Assembly (NCBI GenBank): GCA_902776285.1
Contig: CACYPK010000021.1
Location: forward strand, 1 to 48,477
Reading direction: 5' to 3'
DNA from: an uncultured Eubacteriales bacterium
Lineage (GTDB): Bacteria > Bacillota > Clostridia > Peptostreptococcales > Anaerovoracaceae
DNA length: 48,477 nucleotides
Shown here: positions 41,558-48,477 of the stretch, one piece after another
Layout: each line of letters starts with the position of its first letter
How positions within the stretch are numbered: the first letter of the stretch is position 1
Position numbers and translations under genes: made by a program
The notes under the pieces: generated by a model
What the model saw: only the letters and a program-made list of their open reading frames with translations
Database searches by the model: none
What the model was told of the DNA's origin: nothing

Positions 41558-43453
41558 TCAGATCAGTTCATTCATTGCCGCCTTTATGATCGCAGGCAGC
41601 CTTCTGCACTTTTCCTCTGAACTCGACGCAATGGATACCCTAACGCCCCCGCCTACCGGGATGAGGAACACGTCCTTTTTATTCAGGGCATTGCAGAGCG
41701 CTTCCGGATCGCCGAACGGGATAGTTACGAAGAATCCCGCGCGGAATGGTACCATAGGCAGGCCCGCTTCACGCGCCGCTTCCTCGAACGCCCTGCCCCT
41801 CGCCAGGAGCTTGTCGCGCCAGAACTTTCTCTCCGCATCGGTCTCGGCCATAAGCGCTGGATCCGCGTAAATCTTCTCTATCACGGTCTGCGGCGCTCTC
41901 GGTGAATTCGACCATGTCGACCTTGCGGAGAACGCGCAGAGTTTTTCGAACTCATCAGCCACTTCAGGGCTGTATGCCATACATATCATCGCGGCACATC
42001 TGAAGCCGTACATAGTGAATGTCTTTGAGGAGCTGTAGGCGATAATCGGAAGAACATTCGCCTTAAGGTTATCTATCACTTCATAGAACTCCCGGACTTC
42101 GTCAGGCTCTCCGGCAAAATCCATGTAGGCCACATCGACCACTAGAGCCACCTTCTTTTCCGGATCGGTGTCGTCCAGCACCTCTTTGACGCCGTACCAG
42201 TCGCCCATGGAAAGCGAGTAGCCGGTCGGGTTGCTCGCCGGAGTGTTCAGTATTATCACCAGGCGGTCCTGATTCCTCAGGAGCTTTCTGACCTTGTATC
42301 TGAAGTCTTCGATGTTGAAATCACCATTGTCATCGAACATTTCAAATGTTTCCAGGCCGCGCCCCTGCTCGCACGCGATATTTTTATACGGTCCCCAGTA
42401 CCAGCTGTGGGTCAGGATCTTGTCTCCCGGGCAGGAGTAGTTTGAGACCGCGTTCCTTATGGAACCCGTTCCTCCCGGCGTGGCGACCGCCCTGACAAAG
42501 CTCCTCGGCTCATAGTTTCCGAATGCCGCCTTGATGATCGCTTCCCTAAAACCCGGGGTGCCGGCTATCGGGGCATAGGCCGCGAATTCGGGACCGCTCA
42601 GAGTGCGCATGGTCTTTTCTACGGACTTAATCACGACCAGCTTGCCATCGTCATCGTAAAGAGCGCCTACTGTCGCGTTGATGACCGCCTCCTTGCCCTT
42701 CTCAGCTATCGCGGCATTCGCCTTGCCGCTTGCCGCAAAGTTCTTATCTTCTTTTGGTATCTCCCTGCCGTTCATCGCGGCCATGCTCTTGGATCCCATG
42801 CCGTTATCCTTTGATCTTCTCCCTATCACTACTCTTTTTATCTTTTCACCGAGCCCGCTGTACTTGGCCTCGTATTCAGTCTCAATGTTGTAGATGACCG
42901 CTTCCGGATCCGCGTGCAGATCGCGGGTGATATCGAGAATCAGCAGGTCCGCGGCCTCTATCTCCAGTATCGACCACTCGAACAGGTCGGTGTTGTCGGT
43001 CTTGAACGTGACCGTTCCTTCAGCCTTCAATACCCTGAAGTAGGATCTCAGCCTGTCCCTGTATGTGAGCCGCCTCTTATACCAGTAGTTCTTCGGCAGC
43101 GGGTCGCTGAAGTTGAGATAGATGCCTGTCGCCTCTTCTTCATCGAACCATTCCGAAAGGTCCCCCGCGAGTTCCGGTATGAAAACGACATTCGCGAGGC
43201 CGAGCCTGCGTACCTTTTCCATGGCGCGGAGCATCACGCTTTTATTGCCTTCTATGGCAACGAAAAAATTATCCGGCTCGCGCGCCGCCAGCTCGGAAAT
43301 GAATTTGCCCTTGCCGCACCCTATCTCAATATAGAGCGGCGCGCCGCCCGATTTCTCGATCCACCTGCCGCGCATGCCTGCAGGATCGTCGATCAGCAGA
43401 TCGGCGTAGGCTTCGTATTTAGTATCCAGATTCTTAAGCTTTCTCTGTCTCAT
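41558..43453 (-). CDS. trmB: TrmB tRNA (guanine-46-N7)-methyltransferase fused to a class I/II aminotransferase
   Basis: One 631-codon frame encodes two complete enzymes. Residues 1-213: TrmB, with the SAM motif YIEIGCGKGKF, IEGNKS, NFSDPLPKNYWYKRRLTY and FKTDNTDLFEW; it methylates G46 of tRNA. Residues 219-631: a PLP aminotransferase with NTPASNPTGYS, VVDVAYMDFAG, the PLP lysine in YSSSKTFTMYGFR and substrate Arg in GVRVSIAS. At Met219 (42799) there is AAAGGA seven bases upstream, so a free 413-aa aminotransferase, a normal length, can also be made. The amino-acid substrate (aspartate or aromatic) is not clear. Directly downstream of ecfT. Confidence 0.88.
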   Translation of the reverse strand: MRQRKLKNLDTKYEAYADLLIDDPAGMRGRWIEKSGGAPLYIEIGCGKGKFISELAAREPDNFFVAIEGNKSVMLRAMEKVRRLGLANVVFIPELAGDLSEWFDEEEATGIYLNFSDPLPKNYWYKRRLTYRDRLRSYFRVLKAEGTVTFKTDNTDLFEWSILEIEAADLLILDITRDLHADPEAVIYNIETEYEAKYSGLGEKIKRVVIGRRSKDNGMGSKSMAAMNGREIPKEDKNFAASGKANAAIAEKGKEAVINATVGALYDDDGKLVVIKSVEKTMRTLSGPEFAAYAPIAGTPGFREAIIKAAFGNYEPRSFVRAVATPGGTGSIRNAVSNYSCPGDKILTHSWYWGPYKNIACEQGRGLETFEMFDDNGDFNIEDFRYKVRKLLRNQDRLVIILNTPASNPTGYSLSMGDWYGVKEVLDDTDPEKKVALVVDVAYMDFAGEPDEVREFYEVIDNLKANVLPIIAYSSSKTFTMYGFRCAAMICMAYSPEVADEFEKLCAFSARSTWSNSPRAPQTVIEKIYADPALMAETDAERKFWRDKLLARGRAFEEAAREAGLPMVPFRAGFFVTIPFGDPEALCNALNKKDVFLIPVGGGVRVSIASSSEEKCRRLPAIIKAAMNELI

Positions 43454-43475
43454 ATATCGTTTTCCGCCGCCGGTT

Positions 43476-44279
43476 TTACAGAGTTATATACCGTGACGCG
43501 ATTATCACCGCAAGGAACAGCGCCATCAGCACGGCCGCAGCCGCGTCGCCTTTCTTGAACCGGATCTCGTTCATGCGGGTCCTGCCATCTCCGCCGCGGT
43601 AGCACCTGGCCTCCATAGCCAGCGCAAGATCCTGAGCGATCCTGAAAGAGCTTACAAAGAGCGGGACCAGTATCGGTATAAGGCTCTTAGCTCTCTGCAA
43701 TATGTTGCCTGACTCAAAGTCAGCGCCTCTGGCCTGCTGGGCCTTGATGATCTTGTCAGTCTCCTCCATCAGCGTAGGTATGAACCTCAGAGCGATAGTC
43801 ATCATCAGAGCTATCTCGTGGCTCGGAAGGCCTATCTTTGAGAACGGCTTGAGCAGTTTCTCAAGACCGTCGGTAAGTTCTATCGGCTTGGTCGTCAGCG
43901 TCAGGATCGACGAGCCTATTATGAGCAGCACCAGTCTTACGGCCATGAAGAACGCGCGCGACACACCCTCGTAGGTGATCGTGAGGAACTTCCAGTGCCA
44001 CAGTACCCTGCCGTCCACCATGAACAGATTGAGCAGGAAAGTGAACGCGATGATTAGGAACACCGCCGTAAGTCCCCTGAAAATGAACTTGAGCGGGACC
44101 TTTGACACCGCGACGACCGCAAAGAGCGCAACTGCCGCTATGAGGAATCCCCAAAAATTGTTTACGACAAAGAGCTCTATGATATAGAGAAGTGTCGCGA
44201 TTATCTTGGTCCTGGCGTCCAGCCTGTGGACCATGGAATCGCCCGGATAATACTGACCGAGAGTGATGTCTCTTATCAT
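43476..44279 (-). CDS. ecfT: Energy-coupling factor transporter transmembrane protein EcfT
   Basis: A 267-aa membrane scaffold that joins the ATPases to vitamin-binding S components. TMs in the first 130 residues, then the cytoplasmic coupling helices with the two signature Ala-Arg-Gly motifs, here QQARGADFES near residue 183 and MEARCYRGG (ARC variant) near 222. The ATG overlaps the ecfA2 stop by ATGA. No S component is in the window, as expected for a shared (group II) ECF module. Confidence 0.95.
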   Translation of the reverse strand: MIRDITLGQYYPGDSMVHRLDARTKIIATLLYIIELFVVNNFWGFLIAAVALFAVVAVSKVPLKFIFRGLTAVFLIIAFTFLLNLFMVDGRVLWHWKFLTITYEGVSRAFFMAVRLVLLIIGSSILTLTTKPIELTDGLEKLLKPFSKIGLPSHEIALMMTIALRFIPTLMEETDKIIKAQQARGADFESGNILQRAKSLIPILVPLFVSSFRIAQDLALAMEARCYRGGDGRTRMNEIRFKKGDAAAAVLMALFLAVIIASRYITL

Positions 44280-45136
44280 CCGCGTGCTTCCTCCATGTAA
44301 CTGCGTATGTCCTCAGCTGCCTCGTCTATGGTGAGCGCCTCGCTTTTGAAGGCAGGCGCCTTGCTTTTGATCAGTTCTACGATCTCTCGCGCCGGAGGCA
44401 GTCCGAGTCTCATCGTCTCGAGTCTCTCTCTCTGAGAGAATACTTCCGCAGGAGTGCCTCTCAATGCTATAGCGCCTTCGCTCAGCACTATCACCTGGTC
44501 TGACAGCGCGGCGATATCAGCCATGTTATGCGACACGAATATGAGTATGATGCCCATCTCGTCGTGTATGCGCCTGACCATGGCGAGTATGTCCCTGTGC
44601 GCCGACGGGTCGAGTCCCGCTGTCGGCTCATCCAGTATGAGGATCTTAGGTCCCATGGCTATGACGCCCGCGATCGCCACGCGCCGCTTCATGCCTCCCG
44701 AAAGCTCGAACGGCGACAGGTCCTTTATCTCTTCGTAATCGAGACCTACCAGTCCGATCGCGCCCCTTACTCTCTCTTCTATCTCTGCCTCATCCATGCC
44801 CAGGTTCTTAGGGCCGAAGGCGACATCCCTGGCAACGGTCTCTTCAAACAGTTGGTATTCAGGGTACTGGAAAACCAGGCCCACCTTGCGCCTTATGTCT
44901 GTCATCTTTGCCTTGCCGTCGGTGATGCACTGACCGTCTATGTATATCTCTCCTGAAGACGGCTTCATGAGTCCGTTTAGATGCTGCAAGAGCGTGGACT
45001 TTCCCGATCCGGTGTGCCCGATTATGCCGAGCACCTCACCGTCCGGCACATCAAAAGATACATCGCTCAGAGCGACAGTCTCTCCCGGCATGCCCGGGCT
45101 GTATATGAAGTTTAGGTTTCTGACTTCTATCGACAT
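44276..45136 (-). CDS. ecfA2: ECF transporter ATPase EcfA2
   Basis: A 286-aa ABC ATPase. Walker A GHTGSGKST near residue 36, Q-loop FQYPEYQLFE, signature LSGGMKRR, Walker B ILILDEPTAGLDP, His switch VSHNM. YQLFEETVARDVAFGP is typical of EcfA2. It starts three bases after the ecfA1 stop, and its AGGTAAGTG ribosome site overlaps that stop. Confidence 0.95.
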   Translation of the reverse strand: MSIEVRNLNFIYSPGMPGETVALSDVSFDVPDGEVLGIIGHTGSGKSTLLQHLNGLMKPSSGEIYIDGQCITDGKAKMTDIRRKVGLVFQYPEYQLFEETVARDVAFGPKNLGMDEAEIEERVRGAIGLVGLDYEEIKDLSPFELSGGMKRRVAIAGVIAMGPKILILDEPTAGLDPSAHRDILAMVRRIHDEMGIILIFVSHNMADIAALSDQVIVLSEGAIALRGTPAEVFSQRERLETMRLGLPPAREIVELIKSKAPAFKSEALTIDEAAEDIRSYMEEARG

Positions 45137-45139
45137 CTG

Positions 45140-45970
45140 TCACTTACCTGCAATGTAATCGGCGATCTCTTCGGCGGTCACGAGTTCTTTCGGAAGCCCC
45201 GCCTTGTCGCGAAGCTCTATTTCCGGCGGCATCTCAAGGCCGGCACGCTCTATCATCTCCCTGTCGGAGAACAGCGCCGCCGGCGTCCTGTCACACAGCA
45301 GTTTGCCGTTTTTTAGAACGATGACACGGTCTGCCTGCTCGGCTTCGCTCATGAAATGCGTTATTAGGATACAGGTGATCCCCGCCGAATGCAGATCCCT
45401 TATGATCTGCATCACTCCGGCGCGGCCCTTAGGGTCGAGCATCGCCGTCGGTTCGTCAAAGACTATGCAGTCAGGTCTCATTGCAATCGCTCCCGCGATC
45501 GCGATGCGCTGCTTTTGCCCTCCCGAAAGCATGTGGGCTCCCTTGTCCCGAAGCTCAAACATGCCGACTTTAATGAGAGCGTTGTCCACACGCTCTCTTA
45601 TTTCTGCCGGTTCGATCCCCAGATTCTCCGGACCGAATGCCACATCGTCTTCGACTATGGACGATACCAGCTGATTATCCGGATTCTGGAACACCATGCT
45701 GACACGGCTCCTTATGTCCCAGATGGTTTCATCATTTGCCGTATCGAATCCGTCCACTATAACACGGCCCGCCGTCGGTATCAGCAGACCGTTCAGACAC
45801 TTGGCAAGCGTGGACTTGCCGGAGCCGTTCATTCCGACGACAGCAACAAAACTGCCCTTTTCGATGTCCAGACTGATACCGTCCAGAGCCACCTTTCCGG
45901 GCACTTCCTTGCCGCTTTCGTCGATCTTTGTGAATTCTATTTTCAGGTCCCGTATCTCAATGAATCCCAT
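45140..45970 (-). CDS. ecfA1: ECF transporter ATPase EcfA1
   Basis: A 276-aa ABC ATPase, first gene of ecfA1-ecfA2-ecfT. Walker A GMNGSGKST near residue 43, Q-loop FQNPDNQLVSSIVEDDVAFGPENLG (EcfA1-like), LSGGQKQR, Walker B CIVFDEPTAMLDP, ITHFM. The ATG at 45970 has no recognisable ribosome site; TATACT lies about 9 bases upstream, so the mRNA may be leaderless or nearly so. Confidence 0.95.
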   Translation of the reverse strand: MGFIEIRDLKIEFTKIDESGKEVPGKVALDGISLDIEKGSFVAVVGMNGSGKSTLAKCLNGLLIPTAGRVIVDGFDTANDETIWDIRSRVSMVFQNPDNQLVSSIVEDDVAFGPENLGIEPAEIRERVDNALIKVGMFELRDKGAHMLSGGQKQRIAIAGAIAMRPDCIVFDEPTAMLDPKGRAGVMQIIRDLHSAGITCILITHFMSEAEQADRVIVLKNGKLLCDRTPAALFSDREMIERAGLEMPPEIELRDKAGLPKELVTAEEIADYIAGK

Positions 45971-46024
45971 CTTGTTGAGTATATCACAATCGCCTGTATA
46001 TTCGCCTTAATTATTATAGACAAC

Positions 46025-46047
46025 GAAAAAGACCGGCTTTCGCCGGC
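46025..46047 (-). terminator. Intrinsic terminator after the tautomerase/thioredoxin pair
   Basis: On the minus strand GGCCGGC pairs with GCCGGTC (one G-T pair) around GAAA, followed by TTTTT. It separates these genes from ecfA1. The 155-bp stretch 46048-46202 holds no gene that I can see. Confidence 0.8.
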
Positions 46048-46202
46048 CCCATCGTAAGTGCTTTATATGTTAACCCTTTTGCCTACACGTATTCTACTAC
46101 CGGGCAGACATACGGTCAAGCAAAATTTTATGTTTATTCACAAAACTTTTTGCAGTTTTATTGTAAAAATACACAATTTTGATTTTGGGTCAACAACTGC
46201 CT

Positions 46203-46424
46203 TTACTTGTTTTCAAAAACTTCGCCTGCGTAGACCTTGGAAGCATCTACTTTATTCTTTACCTCCTCGTTCCACTTGTCAGGCTCGACGTCGTGGATCG
46301 CTACGGACAGATGGCTCCTCTCGCATCCGAGCGACTCCATCATGGCTTCCACAATGGCCTCAGCCACTTCTTTCTTCTTTTCTTCGGTCCTACCCGAAAA
46401 CATCTTGATATCGATATGCGGCAT
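46203..46424 (-). CDS. 4-oxalocrotonate tautomerase-family protein
   Basis: A 73-aa protein with the catalytic N-terminal Pro after Met (MPHIDIKMFSGRTEEKKKEVAEAI), the family opening, and VAIHDVEPDKW. Slightly longer than the 62-aa archetype. Acts on keto-enol type substrates; the physiological role is unknown. AAGGAGGAG precedes the ATG. It lies 32 bp after the thioredoxin gene and is probably co-transcribed. Confidence 0.9.
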   Translation of the reverse strand: MPHIDIKMFSGRTEEKKKEVAEAIVEAMMESLGCERSHLSVAIHDVEPDKWNEEVKNKVDASKVYAGEVFENK

Positions 46425-46456
46425 CTCGTCTCCTCCTTAATGCAACACGCTCCGCC

Positions 46457-46759
46457 TTAAAGCAGAGCCTCAAGCTGTGCCTTCTGCATCAGGCCGGCTT
46501 CCTTGAACGTGATCTCTCCGTTCTTGACTACCATGATCGTAGGAATGCTTGTGATGCCCAGCGACATCGCGATCGGCATTGCCTCATCGATATTGAGTTT
46601 GCAGAACTTCACGTCTGCTCTCTCATCGGAGAGCTGCTCTACGATAGGTCCCTGCATCTTGCATGGGCCACACCAGTCAGCATAGAAATCGACCAGGACA
46701 GTGCCCTCTGCCTTCATGACTTCCTGCTCATAAGTTTCACTTGTCAATTGTACTACCAT
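46457..46759 (-). CDS. trxA: Thioredoxin
   Basis: A 100-aa thioredoxin with active site FYADWCGPCK near residue 30 and the cis-Pro motif SIPT near residue 76. Cytoplasmic dithiol reductant. AAGGAGG precedes the ATG. The upstream region holds two TGAGAG direct repeats 21 bp apart (46797-46823) and an AT-rich -10-like TATAAA. Confidence 0.95.
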   Translation of the reverse strand: MVVQLTSETYEQEVMKAEGTVLVDFYADWCGPCKMQGPIVEQLSDERADVKFCKLNIDEAMPIAMSLGITSIPTIMVVKNGEITFKEAGLMQKAQLEALL

Positions 46760-46796
46760 GTTTATGTCCTCCTTGACACTTTATATTTAGATTGGA

Positions 46797-46823
46797 CTCT
46801 CAATGAATTCAGATTACCTCTCA
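46797..46823 (-). repeat. Two TGAGAG...AATCT direct repeats upstream of thioredoxin
   Basis: On the minus strand TGAGAGGTAATCT begins at 46823 and TGAGAGTCCAATCT at 46802, exactly 21 bp (two helical turns) apart, just upstream of a -10-like TATAAA. A candidate activator-binding site. Confidence 0.35.
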
Positions 46824-46882
46824 TTGGAATGATGATATGGATATTTAATCAGATTATACGTATTTGCCAATATGTCTTCAAG

Positions 46883-46912
46883 CAAAAAGGCGCCGCTAAT
46901 ACAGCGACGCCT
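46883..46912 (-). terminator. Intrinsic terminator after the secreted-protein gene
   Basis: On the minus strand AGGCGTCGCT pairs with AGCGGCGCCT (one mismatch) around GTATT, followed by TTTTT. Confidence 0.85.
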
Positions 46913-46945
46913 ATGTGCTTACTTTATTGTTTTGTTTCTCACAGA

Positions 46946-48136
46946 TTACTTCCATCTAACGGTGAAGTATCCGGAGCCGCCTTTGTATGACTCTACCTTG
47001 ATACGATAGGTGCCTGCAACCAGTTTGCTGCCCTTGCCTATAGTATACGGCTTGATCGTCACCGAATCGCCGTTCGGAGTAAGGTAGCTGCTTCCCATCT
47101 CGCCTCTGCTGTCATACATTGTGACCTTGATACCGCCATAGCTTCCGCCATTGGTCACTCTGCTTTTTACATAAACCCTGACTGTTTTAGTCTTTGGATT
47201 TTTAAATTTATACCAATGTACCTTTTTAGCGTTGGTTATGATGAGGCCTTTTTTGGTAGTATTGTTCTTTAACGTGGCAGCGGTGCTCTTTTTGGTACCG
47301 TACTTTGCCTCAGTTATTTTATTGAGTTTTACCTTTACACCATACATCGGAGTATAGGTCTTGACATTGACCGTATACGTGTATTTTTTGACCCCGATGT
47401 AACGTCTGGCATCGCTGTTATACATGGTCTCATAGCCGGAGAAGCCTGACATCTTATAATCGATACCATATGTTCTGATTTCATCTCCCATCATCAGATC
47501 GAGATAACCCGGCCTGGTGACCTTGATCTTGTACGATGACACTTTGGATTTATCAGCCGGTCTTCCGAGAATGTAAAGCTTTCTCGTTGTGGCCGCAGTG
47601 ATGTTCATCTTTGCCGGAGCATACGTAGCAGCTAAAATCACCTGATTGCCTGCAGAACTCAGCGGAATATTCAGCGTGTGGTTGCCTGCGCTGAGATACC
47701 AATAAGAAGTGTAAACAGTGACTCCGTCGTTCACCACAGAAGAGTTGTCATCGCGGCTTTTGCCGTCTACCTTTGGATAAACAGTAGTCGATGACGCGTG
47801 TGTGATCGCAAGAGTGCCGGCAGCCGGCATGTTTACTGTACAACTCTGTGAATCGTTGTAGTTTGCTGCTTTCTTTGTTATATACGCAGTCGCTTCTGTT
47901 CCGCTGTTTAAATTGAGCGCGGTGATGTACGAAGGGAGACTTACCGGCGTAGCCGACATTGCCTTCATGATCATTCCATCGACCTCGGCCATGGAACCAT
48001 CATACTCCTCCACTACCGGAGCTTCAGCGGAGCCCATGACTGTTTTGCTTCCATCTGCCGCAAAAGCCGTCAGCGGCATGAGTGAGAATACCAGAGTCAA
48101 GGCAAGCGTAATACTTAATGCTTTGATCCTTTTCAT
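46946..48136 (-). CDS. Secreted protein with PPC-like C-terminal domain
   Basis: A 396-aa exported protein; AGGAGG precedes the ATG. Signal peptide MKRIKALSITLALTLVFSLMPLTAFA with an AFA-A cleavage site. The mature protein has two or three beta-sandwich-like parts, rich in Tyr, Thr, Lys. The last about 120 residues (AATLKNNTTKKGLIITNAKKVHWYKFKNPKTKTVRVYV...AGTYRIKVESYKGGSGYFTVRWK) fit bacterial pre-peptidase C-terminal (PPC) domains. No enzyme motif or LPXTG anchor is visible. Likely a surface or secreted adhesion-type protein. Confidence 0.85.
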   Translation of the reverse strand: MKRIKALSITLALTLVFSLMPLTAFAADGSKTVMGSAEAPVVEEYDGSMAEVDGMIMKAMSATPVSLPSYITALNLNSGTEATAYITKKAANYNDSQSCTVNMPAAGTLAITHASSTTVYPKVDGKSRDDNSSVVNDGVTVYTSYWYLSAGNHTLNIPLSSAGNQVILAATYAPAKMNITAATTRKLYILGRPADKSKVSSYKIKVTRPGYLDLMMGDEIRTYGIDYKMSGFSGYETMYNSDARRYIGVKKYTYTVNVKTYTPMYGVKVKLNKITEAKYGTKKSTAATLKNNTTKKGLIITNAKKVHWYKFKNPKTKTVRVYVKSRVTNGGSYGGIKVTMYDSRGEMGSSYLTPNGDSVTIKPYTIGKGSKLVAGTYRIKVESYKGGSGYFTVRWK

Positions 48137-48293
48137 AAAACCCTCCTGTTATGATCTTTCAATGGGAGTTATTACTTTTCTGTTTTATTTTACATTGTTT
48201 TTTGACGTTTGAAAACCCGTTTCCGTTGAAAAAAACGTTTTCGTAGGAGTTTCGTAATTTCGGAAAACCTATCTGTCGCAGGCAAGATCACAC

Positions 48294-48325
48294 AAAAAAG
48301 ACACCGCTTTCACGGTGTCTTTGTA
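48294..48325 (-). terminator. Intrinsic terminator after tuf
   Basis: AAAGACACCG pairs with CGGTGTCTTT, followed on the minus strand by TTTTTTG. About 90 nt separate it from the tuf stop; that 3' UTR contains further hairpins (ACGGC/GCCGT at 48386-48397; CGGAGG/CCTCCG at 48347-48364). Confidence 0.9.
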
Positions 48326-48414
48326 AGCTTTTCGAAGTGATCCTATCGGAGGAGCTTGCCTCCGCAGATCAAGGTTCCCGACTTTACGGCAACGCCGTGT
48401 GATCCAAGAGAACC

Positions 48415-48477
48415 TTATTCGATGATCTCGACTACTACGCCGGAACCAACTGTTCTTCCGCCTTCTCTGATAGCGAA
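48415..48477 (-). CDS. tuf: Elongation factor Tu, C-terminal end only
   Basis: The last 20 codons and TAA stop of EF-Tu: FAIREGGRTVGSGVVVEIIE, the conserved end of domain III. The rest lies beyond the window. Confidence 0.93.
   Translation of the reverse strand, partial: FAIREGGRTVGSGVVVEIIE

Noticed and set aside
1..48477. Prophage, insertion sequence or integrase gene
   Set aside because: No transposase, integrase, phage structural or replication gene was recognised on either strand.

Overview
The window is about 48 kb of a strictly anaerobic Firmicute, most likely a Clostridia-class gut or oral fermenter (perhaps near Anaerovoracaceae or Mogibacterium; this placement is inferred from gene content only). 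Grounds: pyruvate:ferredoxin oxidoreductase beside acetate kinase, rubredoxin-type redox domains, an ECF vitamin transporter module, many AGGAGG-type ribosome sites, TTG and GTG starts, and a tyrosine phenol-lyase. It is ordinary chromosome with no phage, IS element or CRISPR array, but it carries several decayed genes and one recombined tRNA locus.

Layout. 1-4780: nifJ (3' end off the window) and ackA, the pyruvate-to-acetate route. 4925-7578: a divergent histidine kinase/response regulator pair. 7653-9841: a membrane protein, a zinc-ribbon protein and a metal-efflux-type permease. 9992-12534: SPFH protein, a 57-aa ribbon-helix-helix protein and a GH25 lysozyme-like protein, behind a strong promoter overlaid by three 11-bp phased repeats. 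12586-17095: a very large MscS channel with two extracytoplasmic sensor-like regions, coupled to an orphan substrate-binding lipoprotein. 17252-23866: an operon of triple-rubredoxin reductase, glycerophosphodiesterase fusion, carboxylesterase and GPH-type symporter. 24100-28350: a lipid-oriented operon (membrane GDPD, CPBP-like protein, phospholipase D-like protein, broken membrane gene).

28494-30229 holds a tyrosine phenol-lyase-like gene. Its leader encodes a 19-residue peptide with five consecutive Tyr codons, followed by two tandem intrinsic terminators. This looks like an undescribed tyrosine-responsive attenuator controlling a catabolic gene, and it is the most exciting signal in the window. 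30297-34169 is a cluster of small immunity-like proteins (SUKH, HEAT, DUF7832-like, unknown), an aminothiazoline-carboxylate hydrolase homologue, YbjQ, and a membrane-anchored MerR regulator with a textbook operator.

34426-37142: ftsH, split by a 5-bp tandem duplication, and a CmpB-type membrane protein. 37399-39712: an ECF sigma factor, zinc-finger anti-sigma and DUF4097 lipoprotein operon with a visible ECF-type promoter. 39780-40092: tRNA-Gly(CCC) with a duplicated 3' end, a large imperfect inverted repeat and a strongly structured non-coding segment between. 40156-45970: an EamA transporter, a lipoprotein, a trmB-aminotransferase fusion, and ecfT-ecfA2-ecfA1. 46203-48477: tautomerase, thioredoxin, a secreted protein and the 3' end of tuf.
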